This document shows positions 52,725-62,666 of a stretch of 64,000 nt of DNA, piece by piece. How positions within the stretch are numbered: the stretch's first letter is position 1; each line of letters opens with the position of its first letter. The DNA is from Sphingomonas sp. Leaf21 (lineage in GTDB: Bacteria > Pseudomonadota > Alphaproteobacteria > Sphingomonadales > Sphingomonadaceae), in assembly GCF_916858675.1 (NCBI RefSeq), contig NZ_CAKASM010000011.1, positions 36,856 to 100,855 of the forward strand, given 5' to 3'. Under the pieces are notes generated by a model that was not told where the DNA came from, ran no database searches, and worked only from the letters and a program-made list of their open reading frames with translations. The position numbers and the translations under genes are program-made.

Positions 52725-55469
52725 ATGCACAGCCGTTTCGAAACCCTCCCCAACCGCCGCGCCATCGTGGATCGCCGCCAGCTTGCCGAACAGGTGGCCG
52801 CGCTCGGCATCACGGGGCCGGAGGGTCGCACCCGGATCACGCCGACTCTGCGCGCCGCGCTCGACGCCGGGCGGCAGGAGGTGGCGCGGCGGCTCTCCAT
52901 TCACCCTTCGCGCGGGCTGGAGGCGGCGGCGGCGCAGGCGTACCTGATCGATCAGGTGCTGAAGGTGCTGTTCGACTTCACCACCGGCACGCTCTACCCC
53001 TTGAGCAATCCGACGGCGGGCGAGCGGCTGACGCTGATCGCGGTGGGCGGCTATGGCCGGGGCGAGATGGCGCCCTTTTCGGACGTCGATATCGGCTTCC
53101 TCACCCCCTTCAAGCAGACGCCCCATGCCGAACAGGTCATTGAATCGATGCTCTATTCGCTATGGGATCTGGGCCTCAAGGTCGGCCATTCCAGCCGCTC
53201 GATCGACGAGACGATCCGCCAGGCCAAGGCCGACGTCACCGTCCGCACGGCCCTGCTCGAAGGGCGGTTCCTGTGCGGCGACCAGTCGCTCTACGACGAA
53301 ACGGCACGTCGCTTCAAAGCCGAGATCCAGACCGATTCGCACCGCCAGTTCATCGCCGACAAGCTGGCCGAGCGCGACCTGCGTCATCGCAAGATGGGCG
53401 ATACGCGCTATGTCGTCGAACCCAACGTCAAGGAGGGCAAGGGCGGCCTGCGCGACCTGCATGCGCTCTTCTGGATCGGCAAATATGTCTATGACGTCGA
53501 CCGCGCCGCCGACCTGATCGAGCGCGGGTTGTTCACGCGCGAGGAATATCGGCAATTCCACCGCGCCGACAATTTCCTGTGGGCGGTCCGGTGCCACCTC
53601 CACACCATCACGGGCCGTGCCGAGGACCGGCTGACCTTCGACGTGCAGCGGCAGATCGCCGAGCGGATGCGCTTCTCCGACCGGCCGGGCAAGGCCAAGG
53701 TCGAACGGTTCATGCAGCTCTACTTCCTGCAGGTGAAGACGGTCGGCGCGCTGACCGGCGCTTTCCTCGCGCATCTGGACGAGCGATTCGCGGCGCGCGG
53801 TCATCGCTTCGGCCTGCCGACCATCCGCCGCCGTCCACGCCGGTTGAACGGCTTCGTGCTCGATCGCGGTCGGCTCGCCCTGCCGCGTGACGATTTCTTC
53901 CAGGAAAACCCGGTCCGGCTGATCGAGATCTTCCAGTTGGCCGACCGTTACGAACTGGAGGTGCATCCGCTGGCGGTGCGCGCGGCGTCGCGCGATGCCA
54001 AACTGGTCGACGATGTCCGCCGCGATCCCCGCGCCAACGCGCTGTTCCTCGACATATTGACCAGCCCGCGCGATCCGGAACTCGTGCTGCGCTGGATGAA
54101 CGAGGCGGGCGTGTTCGGCCGCTTCGTGCCCGATTTCGGCCGCGTCGTCGCGCAGATGCAGTTCGACATGTATCACCACTACACGGTCGATGAGCATACC
54201 ATCCGCGCGCTGGGCCTGCTCGCGCGGATCGAGCGGCAGGAACTGGTCGAGGAACATCCCGTCGCCTCGGCGATCATCGCCCAGATCGTTTCGCGCCGCG
54301 TCCTCTACGTCGCGGTGCTGCTCCACGACATCGCCAAGGGGCGCGGCGGCGACCATTCGATCCTGGGCGCCGAGGTCGCCGAGCGGCTGTGTCCGCGACT
54401 GGGGCTGACCGAGGCGGAGACCGAGACGGTGGCGTGGCTGGTCCGCTGGCACCTGCTGATGTCCGCCACCGCGTTCAAGCGCGACCTGTCGGACTTCAAG
54501 ACGATCCTCGACTTTTGCGAAACGGTGCAGAGCCCCGAGCGGCTTCGCCTGCTGCTGGTCCTGACCATCGTCGATATCCGCGCGGTCGGCCCCGGCACGT
54601 GGAACGGGTGGAAGCGCCAGCTTCTCGCCGACCTCTACGAAGCCGCCGAGGAGGTGCTCCGGCTGGGGCACAAGCAGCGCGGTCGCGGCGAACGTATCGC
54701 CGCCAAGCAGGCCCGGCTGCGCGAGACGCTGGGCTGGACCGAGGACCGGTTCGCCGCGCTCGTCCGCCGCCTGCCCGAAGCCTATTGGATCGCCGAGCCC
54801 GAAGACGTACTGGCGCATAACGCGCGGCAGATGGCGGCGGCGGGGGATGCGCAGCTTTCGATCGACGCACAGGTGTATGGCGAGCGGGGCGCGACACTGG
54901 TGTCGATCTACGCCGCCGACCATCCGGGCCTGTTCTACCGCATCGCGGGCGCCATCCATGTCGCGGGCGGCAACATCATCGACGCACGCATCCACACCAC
55001 GCGCGACGGCATGGCGATCGACAATTTCCTCGTCCAGGATCCGCTGGGGCGCCCCTTCGACGATCCGGGCCAGCTTTCCCGGCTTCGTCGCGCGATCGAG
55101 GATGCGCTCGCCAACCGCAACAAGCTGGCCGACCGGCTGGTCGCCAAGCCCTCGATCCGCCCGCGCGCCGACGCCTTCCCGATCGCCGCCAACGTCCTGA
55201 TCGACAACCGTGCCTCCAACCGGTTCACGGTGGTGGAGGTCCATGCGCGCGATCGCCCGGCGCTGCTCAACCAGTTGGCCCATGCGCTGTTCCAGTCGAA
55301 GGTGACGATCCACTCGGCGCATGTCGCCACCTATGGCGAGCGCGCGGTCGACGTCTTCTACCTGACCGATCTGACGGGCGACCGGATCACCAACGGCGGA
55401 CGGTTGAAGACGCTGGAGAAGCGCCTGCTCGGCGCGGCGGCGGGGGAAGCGATGGAGATCGCCGCGTAA
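52725..55469 (+). CDS. glnD: [Protein-PII] uridylyltransferase / uridylyl-removing enzyme
   Basis: Nitrogen sensor that uridylylates or deuridylylates PII proteins in response to glutamine. It has 914 residues. The nucleotidyltransferase motif is GGYGRGEM (108-115) with PFSDVD (to 122). NVKEGKGGLRDLH is the conserved linker motif, and the HD hydrolase motif is LLHDIAKG (His534, Asp535). Two C-terminal ACT domains start near 725 (VSIYAADHPGLFYRIAGAIH) and 840 (VVEVHARDRPALLNQLAHAL). The open frame runs a further 476 codons upstream antisense to proA; that part is not glnD. Confidence 0.96.
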   Translation: MHSRFETLPNRRAIVDRRQLAEQVAALGITGPEGRTRITPTLRAALDAGRQEVARRLSIHPSRGLEAAAAQAYLIDQVLKVLFDFTTGTLYPLSNPTAGERLTLIAVGGYGRGEMAPFSDVDIGFLTPFKQTPHAEQVIESMLYSLWDLGLKVGHSSRSIDETIRQAKADVTVRTALLEGRFLCGDQSLYDETARRFKAEIQTDSHRQFIADKLAERDLRHRKMGDTRYVVEPNVKEGKGGLRDLHALFWIGKYVYDVDRAADLIERGLFTREEYRQFHRADNFLWAVRCHLHTITGRAEDRLTFDVQRQIAERMRFSDRPGKAKVERFMQLYFLQVKTVGALTGAFLAHLDERFAARGHRFGLPTIRRRPRRLNGFVLDRGRLALPRDDFFQENPVRLIEIFQLADRYELEVHPLAVRAASRDAKLVDDVRRDPRANALFLDILTSPRDPELVLRWMNEAGVFGRFVPDFGRVVAQMQFDMYHHYTVDEHTIRALGLLARIERQELVEEHPVASAIIAQIVSRRVLYVAVLLHDIAKGRGGDHSILGAEVAERLCPRLGLTEAETETVAWLVRWHLLMSATAFKRDLSDFKTILDFCETVQSPERLRLLLVLTIVDIRAVGPGTWNGWKRQLLADLYEAAEEVLRLGHKQRGRGERIAAKQARLRETLGWTEDRFAALVRRLPEAYWIAEPEDVLAHNARQMAAAGDAQLSIDAQVYGERGATLVSIYAADHPGLFYRIAGAIHVAGGNIIDARIHTTRDGMAIDNFLVQDPLGRPFDDPGQLSRLRRAIEDALANRNKLADRLVAKPSIRPRADAFPIAANVLIDNRASNRFTVVEVHARDRPALLNQLAHALFQSKVTIHSAHVATYGERAVDVFYLTDLTGDRITNGGRLKTLEKRLLGAAAGEAMEIAA

Positions 55470-55476
55470 CCCCTAC

Positions 55477-56030
55477 TCCTCCCCAAGCTCTGCTTGGGGA
55501 GGGGGACCGCCGCGAAGCGGTGGTGGAGGGGCGGGACGGACCAGCCAGGCCCCTCCACCACGCCCTGCGGGCGCGGTCCCCCTCCCCATCAAAGATGGGG
55601 AGGAATGGCGCACGGAGGCATCCCGCACCCCGCCGCACCATCAAACGGGATGACGCCCGGCCCAAAATCCCATTCCTCCCCAAGCTCGGCTTGGGGAGGG
55701 GGACCGCCGCGAAGCGGTGGTGGAGGGGCGGACGGACCAGCCACGCCCCTCCACCACGCCCTGCGGGCGCGGTCCCCCTCCCCATCAAAGATGGGGAGGA
55801 ATGGCGCACGGGGGCATCCCGCGCCCGGCCGCACCATCAAACGGGATGACACCGGCCCGAAATCCCATTCCTCCCCAAGCTCGGCTTGGGGAGGGGGACC
55901 GCCGCGAAGCGGTGGTGGAGGGGCGGGACGGACCAGCCACGCCCCTCCACCACGCCCTGCGGGCGCGGTCCTCCTCCCCATCGAAGATGGAGAGGAATGG
56001 CGCACGGGGCCATCCCGCGCTCGGCCGGGC
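55477..56030. repeat. Three-copy tandem array of a ~196-bp GC-rich repeat
   Basis: Copies begin at 55477, 55674 and 55869 (TCCTCCCCAAGCTC; spacing 197 and 195 bp). Each contains a TCCCCAAGC-GCTTGGGGA hairpin, GACCGCCGCGAAGCGGTGGTGGAGGGGCG, an inverted CCCCTCCACCACGCCCTGCGGGCGCGG, and a CATCAAAGATGG hairpin. The spacer carries CCGCACCATCAAACGGGATGAC (copies 1 and 2); the third copy ends truncated. No gene is seen. It lies between convergent glnD and infC. Confidence 0.88.
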
Positions 56031-56036
56031 CCAAAG

Positions 56037-56072
56037 AAAAACCCCGGCAGCCCAAGGGGCTCCGGGGTTTTT
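56037..56072 (-). terminator. Terminator of infC (bidirectional shape)
   Basis: AAAAACCCCGG (56037-56047) pairs with CCGGGGTTTTT (56062-56072), with an inner AGCC/GGCT stem. It ends 43 nt past the infC stop and has A and T runs on both sides, so it could also block transcripts from glnD. Confidence 0.88.
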
Positions 56073-56115
56073 CATCGCCGTGATCCGGGGCGTCGCCACC
56101 CCGAGTCGGCTCGGC

Positions 56116-56661
56116 TCACTTGGGCGCGAGCACCATCAGCATCTGGCGGCCTTCCATACGCGGATAGGCTTCGACCTTGGCAACCTCGGCCACCTGCTCG
56201 GCGACGCGCTGGAGCACGTTCATGCCGAGCTGACCGTGGCTCAGCTCGCGGCCGCGGAAGCGCATGGTGACCTTCACCTTGTCGCCCTCGCCGATGAATT
56301 CGACCACCTTCTTCATCTTGGTGTCGTAATCATGGTCGTCGATGTTCGGACGCATCTTGATCTCCTTGATCTCCTGCGTCTTCTGCGACTTGCGGGCGAG
56401 GTTCGCCTTTTTCTGCGCCTCGTACTTATACTTGCCGACGTCGAGGAACTTGGCGACGGGCGGATCGGCGTTGGGCGAGACCTCGACCAGGTCGAGTCCC
56501 AGCTCCTGGGCCTGCGCCATCGCCTCGCGCGTGTACATCACGCCGAGATTCTCACCCTCATGGTCGATGACGCGAACCTTGGGGCTTTGGATCCACTCGT
56601 TGAATCGGGGACCGTTCATCGGCGGCGCCTGCATCGGACGGCGCATCATGGGAGGACGTAT
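56116..56661 (-). CDS. infC: Translation initiation factor IF-3, probable AUA start
   Basis: IF-3 keeps ribosomal subunits apart and proofreads start codons. Motifs are [53 protein letters not shown] and [12 protein letters not shown]. The first ATG (56649) lies 20 nt from AGGAG, too far. An in-frame ATA at 56661-56659 is exactly 8 nt from AGGAG and gives the N terminus [10 protein letters not shown], 181 residues. infC typically uses a rare start codon so that IF-3 represses its own translation; AUA fits this. Downstream of thrS by 102 bp; rpmI and rplT do not follow. Confidence 0.93.
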   Translation of the reverse strand: MRPPMMRRPMQAPPMNGPRFNEWIQSPKVRVIDHEGENLGVMYTREAMAQAQELGLDLVEVSPNADPPVAKFLDVGKYKYEAQKKANLARKSQKTQEIKEIKMRPNIDDHDYDTKMKKVVEFIGEGDKVKVTMRFRGRELSHGQLGMNVLQRVAEQVAEVAKVEAYPRMEGRQMLMVLAPK

Positions 56662-56763
56662 GGGTATTTCTCCTGTGGCAATTACCCTCGCAATATAGGC
56701 GATCGGGCGGAAATTTGAAAGGGCGAGACAAACGTCCCGCCCCTGGCTTCGATAGATTGTCGA

Positions 56764-58782
56764 TCAGCCGCGCAGATCGGGGGGAGTCGCTTCCTCGCGC
56801 AGCATGGCGATGGCCTCGTCCAGCGTCATCACCTCCTGCGCCTGGCTGCCCAGACGGCGGACGGCGACCTTGCCTTCTTCGGCTTCGCGCTTGCCGACGA
56901 CCAGCAGCACGGGGACCTTGGCGACCGAGTGCTCGCGCACCTTGTAGTTGATCTTCTCGTTGCGCAGATCGGTCTCGACCCGGATGCCCGCAGCCGCCAG
57001 CCTGGCCGCCGCCTCTTCGGCATAGCCATCGGCGTCCGACACGATCGTCGCGACCACCGCCTGCACCGGCGCGAGCCAGACGGGGAAGCGGCCCGCATAA
57101 TGTTCGATCAGGATGCCGATGAACCGCTCATACGACCCGAAGATCGCGCGGTGGAGCATGATCGGGCGATGCCGCTCGCCATCCTCGCCGACATAGGATG
57201 CATCGAGTCGTTCGGGGAGGACCCGGTCGGACTGGATGGTGCCGACCTGCCAGGTCCGGCCGATCGCGTCGGTCAGGTGCCATTCCAGCTTGGGCGCATA
57301 GAAGGCCCCCTCGCCCGGCAGCTCTTCCCAGCCATAGGCTTCCGTCGCCAGCCCCGCCCGCACGACCGCGTCGCGCAGCTCGGTCTCGGCCATGTCCCAC
57401 ATCTCTTCGGTGCCGAAGCGCTTTTCGGGGCGCAGCGCCAGCTTGATCGAATAGGTGAAGCCGAAATCCTTGTAGATCCGGTCCGCCAGTTCGCAAAAGG
57501 CGCGGACTTCCTCGACGATCTGGTCCTCGCGGCAGAAGATGTGCGCGTCGTCCTGGGTGAACTGGCGCACGCGCATCAGGCCGTGGAGCGCGCCGTGCGG
57601 TTCGTTGCGGTGGCAGCAGCCATTCTCATAGAATCGCAGCGGCAGGTCGCGGTACGACTTGATCCCCTGGCGGAAGATCAGGACATGCGCCGGACAGTTC
57701 ATCGGCTTCAGCGCCATCCACTGCGCATCGTCCGACACCAGCGGGCCTTCGTCCTCGACGTTCGGGACCTCGTCGGGGATGACGAACATGTTCTCGCGAT
57801 ACTTGCCCCAATGGCCCGACTGCTCCCACTGGCGCGCGTCCATGACCTGCGGGGTCTTGACCTCGCGATAGCCGCCGGCGTCGATCGCGCGGCGCATATA
57901 GGCCTCCAGCTCGCGCCAGATGCGATAACCCTTGGGATGCCAGAAGACCGAGCCGTGCGCTTCCTGCTGGAGGTGGAACAGGTCCATCTCGTTGCCCAGC
58001 TTGCGATGGTCGCGCTTGGCCGCTTCCTCAAGCCGGGTCAGATGCTCGGCAAGCTGCTTCTTGTTCAGCCAGCCGGTGCCGTAGATGCGGCTGAGCATCG
58101 CGTTCTTCTGGTCGCCGCGCCAATAGGCACCCGACACGCGGGTCAGCTTGAAGGCATTGGGATCGAGCTTGCCGGTCGAGGCGAGGTGCGGCCCCCGGCA
58201 CATGTCGAGCCAGGCGTCCTCGCCCTTGCCCGCACGATAGACGGTCAGTTCCTCGGTATCGGGCAGTTCGGCGGCCCACTGCGCCTTGAAGCTCTCGCCC
58301 TGCTGCGTCCAGCGCTCGATCAGCTGTTCGCGGGTCCAGACCTCGCGGATCAGCGGCTCGTCCTTCGCGATGATCCTGCGCATCTCGGCCTCGATCGCGG
58401 GCAGGTCCTCTTCGGTGAAGGGCCGATCCCGACCGTCAACCTTGGGGGGCGCGAAGTCGTAATAGAAGCCGTCGTCGGTCGCGGGACCGAAGGTGATCTG
58501 CGTGCCGGGGAACAGCGCCTGCACCGCCTCGGCCAGGACATGCGCATAGTCGTGGCGGGCGAGTTCGAGCGCGTCGGCCTCGTCCTTCGCGGTCACCAGC
58601 GCGAGCGCGGAGTCGCCCTCGAACGGGCGCATGATGTCGCGCAGCTCTCCATCGACGCGCGCGGCGATCGCCGCCTTGGCGAGGCCGGGTCCGATCGCGG
58701 CGGCGATATCCGCGGGGGTAGTTCCGGGCGCGACCTCACGGACGGAACCGTCGGGCAGCGTGATACGGAACATCGCGGACAT
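56764..58782 (-). CDS. thrS: Threonine-tRNA ligase
   Basis: Charges tRNA-Thr. It has 672 residues. N-terminal TGS domain ([23 protein letters not shown], 1-60); editing domain with [15 protein letters not shown] and [10 protein letters not shown]; class II core with zinc-site residues in [11 protein letters not shown]; motif 2 [23 protein letters not shown]; motif 3 [14 protein letters not shown]; anticodon-binding domain at the C terminus. The upstream 98-bp gap may hold a leader control region but I see no clear tRNA-like operator. Confidence 0.97.
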   Translation of the reverse strand: MSAMFRITLPDGSVREVAPGTTPADIAAAIGPGLAKAAIAARVDGELRDIMRPFEGDSALALVTAKDEADALELARHDYAHVLAEAVQALFPGTQITFGPATDDGFYYDFAPPKVDGRDRPFTEEDLPAIEAEMRRIIAKDEPLIREVWTREQLIERWTQQGESFKAQWAAELPDTEELTVYRAGKGEDAWLDMCRGPHLASTGKLDPNAFKLTRVSGAYWRGDQKNAMLSRIYGTGWLNKKQLAEHLTRLEEAAKRDHRKLGNEMDLFHLQQEAHGSVFWHPKGYRIWRELEAYMRRAIDAGGYREVKTPQVMDARQWEQSGHWGKYRENMFVIPDEVPNVEDEGPLVSDDAQWMALKPMNCPAHVLIFRQGIKSYRDLPLRFYENGCCHRNEPHGALHGLMRVRQFTQDDAHIFCREDQIVEEVRAFCELADRIYKDFGFTYSIKLALRPEKRFGTEEMWDMAETELRDAVVRAGLATEAYGWEELPGEGAFYAPKLEWHLTDAIGRTWQVGTIQSDRVLPERLDASYVGEDGERHRPIMLHRAIFGSYERFIGILIEHYAGRFPVWLAPVQAVVATIVSDADGYAEEAAARLAAAGIRVETDLRNEKINYKVREHSVAKVPVLLVVGKREAEEGKVAVRRLGSQAQEVMTLDEAIAMLREEATPPDLRG

Positions 58783-58880
58783 GGATACTCTCTTCGATAG
58801 CTATGGGTAATGCGCCAGCGGAGCCGGGCGCGCGGGCTCTATAGGAGAGAATCGCCCAGAGGTATATGGGCTGGACGGCG

Positions 58881-59633
58881 TCAGGCCGCGCGGATGCTCG
58901 GCAGGGCTTCGAGCGCGGGGCGGGCATACCAGTAACCCTGGTGATAGCGCACGCCCAGCTCGATCAAGGCCGCGGCTTCCGCCTCGGTCTCGATCCCCTC
59001 GGCGATGACGAGCGTGTCGAGTTCGCGGCACATGGCCGCGATCGAGCGGACGATCGCCCGGCGCCGGGGATCGGTGTCGATGTCGCGGACCAGCGCCATG
59101 TCGAGCTTGATCTCATCGGGCGCGAAGCGGACGAAGCGGTCGAGCCCCGAATGGCCCGAACCGAAATCGTCGATCGCGACCGCGAAGCCGATCTGCTTGT
59201 AGGTGTCGATGATGCTCGCGACATGCTCGGGCGAGCCCATCTGCTCGTTCTCGGTGAATTCGAAGATCAGCCGGTCGATCGGCAGCCCGACCGACTGCGC
59301 GGTACGCATGGTCAGCTGGATGCACGCCAGTGGCGAATAGACCGCATTGGGCAGGAAATTGATCGACAGCCGCGCATCGCCCGCCATGATCCCCGCCGCC
59401 ATCGCGGTCTCGATCGCCTTGACCCGGCACGCCTGGTCGAACGAATAGCGATTGGCCTCGGTCACCTGCGACAGGACGCTGTACGCCCCCTCCCCCGCCG
59501 TCCCGCGGATCAGCGCCTCATAGGCGAAGGGCAGACCGGTCGTGGTGTCGACGATCGGCTGGAACGCCATGGCGAACGGGATCTCGAAATCGATCCCGTC
59601 GCGGCACCCGGTACAGATTTTGCGCATCTCCAT
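58881..59633 (-). CDS. Stand-alone EAL-domain protein (c-di-GMP phosphodiesterase)
   Basis: 250 residues, almost all EAL domain. Substrate and metal residues appear intact: YEALIRG (EAL motif), SINFLPNA (Asn), IFEFTENE (Glu), AIDDFGSGHSG (double Asp), IKLDMAL (Lys), VIAEGIET (Glu), HQGYWYARP. Predicted to hydrolyse c-di-GMP. The N terminus has a CTGC pair (Cys7, Cys10) that may bind metal or sense redox. No membrane segment or sensor domain. Between thrS and ldcA. Confidence 0.9.
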   Translation of the reverse strand: MEMRKICTGCRDGIDFEIPFAMAFQPIVDTTTGLPFAYEALIRGTAGEGAYSVLSQVTEANRYSFDQACRVKAIETAMAAGIMAGDARLSINFLPNAVYSPLACIQLTMRTAQSVGLPIDRLIFEFTENEQMGSPEHVASIIDTYKQIGFAVAIDDFGSGHSGLDRFVRFAPDEIKLDMALVRDIDTDPRRRAIVRSIAAMCRELDTLVIAEGIETEAEAAALIELGVRYHQGYWYARPALEALPSIRAA

Positions 59634-59715
59634 GGCGGCTCTCTAGGCGCAAATGGTTAACGCGCTCCCTCACTGGGGCCAAAATGGGCAGCGCTGCCGC
59701 GGGCCCTGCGGTCGG

Positions 59716-60531
59716 TCACGCGATCCCGAACGGCACCAGATGATTGTCCTGCGTGTGCCCGATCCGCGCGCGGCCGAGATAGGGCACGCCCATTTCGCCG
59801 CACCAGCGCTGGATCATATATTCCAGCGTCTCGCCCCATTCGGGCTCGTTGGGCTGGACGTTGCTCACCGCGCCCAGCCGCACGCCCGCCACCCCCTTCA
59901 ACTGGGTGGCATTGGCCATGGTGAACAGCATCCGGTCGACCGAATAGAGATGCTCGGACACTTCCTCGATGATCAGGACATGATCGGTCAGGTCGGGCAG
60001 CCAGGGCGTGCCGATCAGCGCGTGGAGGATCGACAGGTTGAAGGCCGCGGCCGGTCGACCGTCGAGCCCCGGCTCCAGCCCCTGCCGATCGCCGCTGGTG
60101 AGCCAGCCGAGCGAACGCGCGACCGTCACGTCGCCATGCTGGCGCCGGATGTCGCTCGCCATCGGCCCGTGCACCGGGCGTCCGATTCGCCGGGCATAGA
60201 GCGCGGCCAGCACGAAGCCGAGATCGGAATAACCGATATAGGTCTTGTGCCCCGCCGCCGCATTGAGGTTCGGCATGACCCGCGACAGGATCCGGTTGGA
60301 GCCATAGCCGCCGCGCAGGAACCAGATCGCGTCGATGCCGGGATCATTGGCGAATTCCAGGAACGCGGAGGCGCGACGCTCGTCAGAGCCCGCAAAATGC
60401 CCGTCCTGTTCATAGCATTGCGGATGGAAGACCAGGTCGACATCGGGATAGGCGATCGCCGCGAAGGCGCCGACCGGCGCCTCGGCGGCGGGGTTGCCGA
60501 TGCTGGCGGGGGCGAGGATTCCGATCTTCAT
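59716..60531 (-). CDS. ldcA: Murein tetrapeptide L,D-carboxypeptidase (S66)
   Basis: Cytoplasmic serine peptidase removing the terminal D-Ala from recycled murein tetrapeptides. It has 271 residues. Nucleophile Ser is in LRGGYGSNR; the Glu of the triad is in LIIEEVSEHLYSVDRM, and the His in RIGHTQDNHLVPFG. The start is MKIGILAPAS; earlier frame sequence is antisense-type. Divergent from mpl with a 74-bp gap; the two enzymes act in succession in peptidoglycan recycling. Confidence 0.92.
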   Translation of the reverse strand: MKIGILAPASIGNPAAEAPVGAFAAIAYPDVDLVFHPQCYEQDGHFAGSDERRASAFLEFANDPGIDAIWFLRGGYGSNRILSRVMPNLNAAAGHKTYIGYSDLGFVLAALYARRIGRPVHGPMASDIRRQHGDVTVARSLGWLTSGDRQGLEPGLDGRPAAAFNLSILHALIGTPWLPDLTDHVLIIEEVSEHLYSVDRMLFTMANATQLKGVAGVRLGAVSNVQPNEPEWGETLEYMIQRWCGEMGVPYLGRARIGHTQDNHLVPFGIA

Positions 60532-60605
60532 TTCAGCACGTCCCCCGGTGTCTGCGCCTGGCCGGGCATTGCCCTGCACCACGGAAGCGTCGATAGCGTG
60601 GGCCC

Positions 60606-61997
60606 ATGGACAACGGCAATTCCTGTTTTCTGGTGGGCATCGGCGGTTCGGGGATGATGCCCCTGGCGATGATCCTGCGCGCGCGCGGCTGGACGGTTTC
60701 GGGCTCCGACCGGGGGCTCGACCAGGGGCGGGTTGCCGCCAAGTTCGCCTCTTTGCGCGCCGCCGGTATCGCGCTGTTCCCACAGGACGGGTCGGGCGTC
60801 GCCAGCGCCGGGCAGCTCGTCATCGCGTCGGCCGCGGTGGAGGAGACGGTGCCCGACATCGTCGTCGCCAACCGGCTGGGCTGCCCCCGCGCCACCCGCG
60901 CGCAAATGCTCGCCTCGCTGTTCAATGACAGCCGCCTGCCGATCGGCGTGGCGGGAACCAGCGGCAAGTCGACGGTGACGGGCATGATCGCCTTCATCCT
61001 GCACCAGACCGGCCGCGACCCGACTGCGATGAACGGCGCGGTGATGAAGGACTTCGTCTCGCCCGACAGCCCCTTCGCCAGCGCGCTGGTCGGTGGCGGC
61101 GAGGCGTTCGTCAGCGAGGTCGACGAAAGCGACGGCTCGATCGCGCTCTACGATCCGGCGATCGCCGTGCTCAACAATGTCAGCCTCGATCACAAGTCGC
61201 TGGAGGAATTGCGCGACCTGTTCGGCGGGTTCGCCGCCCGCGCGCGGCATGTCGTCGCCAATGCGGGCGATGCCGAGACGGCGGCGCTGCTGGCCGACCT
61301 GCCCAACGTCACCACCTTTGCGGTCCAGGGCGCGGCCGATCTGGTGGCCGAGGCGCTGAAGCCAGAGCCGTTCGCGATCGGGTTCGATCTGGTGACGGGC
61401 GGGGCCGGGTATCATGTCCGCCTGTCGGTGCCGGGCCGCCACAACGTCTCCAACGCACTCGCCGCGATCGGCGCGAGCGTGGCGGCGGGCGTGGCCCTGA
61501 TCGATGCCATCCGCGCGGTCGAGCGCTTCACCGGCCTGAAGCGCCGGTTCGAGAAGGTCGGCGACGCGAAGGGCGTGACCGTCATCGACGATTTCGGTCA
61601 CAACCCCGACAAGATCGCCGCGACGCTCGACACGCTCCACGCCTTTCCGGGGCGGTTGCTGCTCCTGTTCCAGCCGCATGGCTATGGTCCGCTCAAGGTC
61701 ATGCGCCGCGAACTGGTCGACAGCATCGCCGCGCGGATGAAGCCGGACGATGTGCTGACGCTGCCCGACCCCGTGTATTTCGGCGGCACCGTCGCGCGCG
61801 AAGTCACCAGCGCCGACATCGTCGCCGACCTGCGCGCGCGGGGGCTCGACGCGCGCCACATCGCCGACCGCGCCGAGGCCGCGGCGGCGCTGGTGGCCGA
61901 GGCGCGGAGCGGCGACCGCATCGTGGTGATGGGCGCGCGCGACGACACGCTCAGCCTTTTGGCGCAGGACATGGTCGAGCAACTCGCGGCCACGTAA
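60606..61997 (+). CDS. mpl: UDP-N-acetylmuramate:murein-tripeptide ligase (Mpl, MurC-like)
   Basis: 463 residues, Mur ligase fold. It starts with the UDP-binding [15 protein letters not shown]; the P-loop is [21 protein letters not shown] and [11 protein letters not shown] are conserved; [11 protein letters not shown] and [20 protein letters not shown] close the core. Mpl attaches recycled L-Ala-D-Glu-mDap to UDP-MurNAc. MurC itself is the alternative, but the isolated setting next to ldcA, away from the division cluster, favours Mpl. Confidence 0.85.
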   Translation: MDNGNSCFLVGIGGSGMMPLAMILRARGWTVSGSDRGLDQGRVAAKFASLRAAGIALFPQDGSGVASAGQLVIASAAVEETVPDIVVANRLGCPRATRAQMLASLFNDSRLPIGVAGTSGKSTVTGMIAFILHQTGRDPTAMNGAVMKDFVSPDSPFASALVGGGEAFVSEVDESDGSIALYDPAIAVLNNVSLDHKSLEELRDLFGGFAARARHVVANAGDAETAALLADLPNVTTFAVQGAADLVAEALKPEPFAIGFDLVTGGAGYHVRLSVPGRHNVSNALAAIGASVAAGVALIDAIRAVERFTGLKRRFEKVGDAKGVTVIDDFGHNPDKIAATLDTLHAFPGRLLLLFQPHGYGPLKVMRRELVDSIAARMKPDDVLTLPDPVYFGGTVAREVTSADIVADLRARGLDARHIADRAEAAAALVAEARSGDRIVVMGARDDTLSLLAQDMVEQLAAT

Positions 61998-62061
61998 AGG
62001 ACGCTTGACGTAAAGCGAACTTTCCATGTAAAGCCTCCTTCACACATGAGGGAGGTTCATC

Positions 62062-62466
62062 ATGGCTTTGTCTTCCGCAACGCGTCGTTACCAGCGCCGG
62101 GTCATCCTGCTCGCCCTTCTCTATGCGGCGCTGCTGTTTTCAGCGGTCTATCTTTTGAACCGCCACATGGTCGATGGCGTGGCCGCCTATGCCATCGGGG
62201 TGTTGCCCGCCTTGCCGGTCGTCGGCTTCTTCGTCGCGATCGGGCTTTATATGACCGAAGAGCAGGACGAATATCTGCGGATGCTGCTGGTTCGCCAGTC
62301 GCTGATCGCGACCGGCGTGTCGATGACCGGGGCGACGCTCTGGGGCTTTCTGGAAGGTTTCGACCTCCTGCCGCATCTGGTCGGCTATGCCTGGCCCATC
62401 CTGTGGTTCGCCGGTCTGGGCGTGGGCTCCTGCGTCAACGGTCTGATCGAGCGGAGCCCGGCGTGA
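62062..62466 (+). CDS. Small membrane protein coupled to an XRE regulator
   Basis: 134 residues with about four hydrophobic segments (ILLALLYAALLFSAVYLL, VLPALPVVGFFVAIGLYM, a third around SMTGATLWGFL, and YAWPILWFAGLGVGSCV). A conserved-looking TEEQDEYLRMLLVRQSL loop lies between helices 2 and 3. No named function. GAGGTTCATC precedes the ATG. Its stop overlaps the GTG of the following regulator (GTGA), indicating coupled expression, as seen in many membrane protein/XRE pairs. Confidence 0.85.
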   Translation: MALSSATRRYQRRVILLALLYAALLFSAVYLLNRHMVDGVAAYAIGVLPALPVVGFFVAIGLYMTEEQDEYLRMLLVRQSLIATGVSMTGATLWGFLEGFDLLPHLVGYAWPILWFAGLGVGSCVNGLIERSPA

Positions 62467-62663
62467 ACAACCATCTCCGCGCCCTTCGTTCCGAACGCGG
62501 CTGGAGCCAGCAGGATCTGGCCGAACGGCTGGAGGTCAGTCGGCAGAGCGTCAACGCGATCGAGACGGGCCGCTACGACCCCTCGCTTCCGCTCGCCTTC
62601 CGGATCGCCGAACTGTTCGAGCGCGCGATCGAGGATATCTTCGTCAGCCCGTCGCGGGGCTGA
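62463..62663 (+). CDS. Small XRE-family helix-turn-helix regulator
   Basis: 66 residues, a single HTH domain: LRALRSERGWSQQDLAERLEVSRQSVNAIETGRYDPSLPLAFRIAELF. GTG start overlapping the previous stop by 4 nt. It likely regulates its own two-gene operon; no toxin is evident, although the membrane partner could be one. Confidence 0.92.
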   Translation: MNNHLRALRSERGWSQQDLAERLEVSRQSVNAIETGRYDPSLPLAFRIAELFERAIEDIFVSPSRG

Positions 62664-62666
62664 TCC

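Noticed and set aside
55477..56030. Possible CRISPR array
   Set aside because: Period of about 196 bp and nearly identical spacers; the repeats are long composite hairpins and no cas genes are present.
55494..56270. ORFs of 100-330 codons across the 55477 repeat array on both strands
   Set aside because: They translate the tandem repeat into the same Pro/Gly/Arg phrases in several frames, so they are products of the repeat and not genes.
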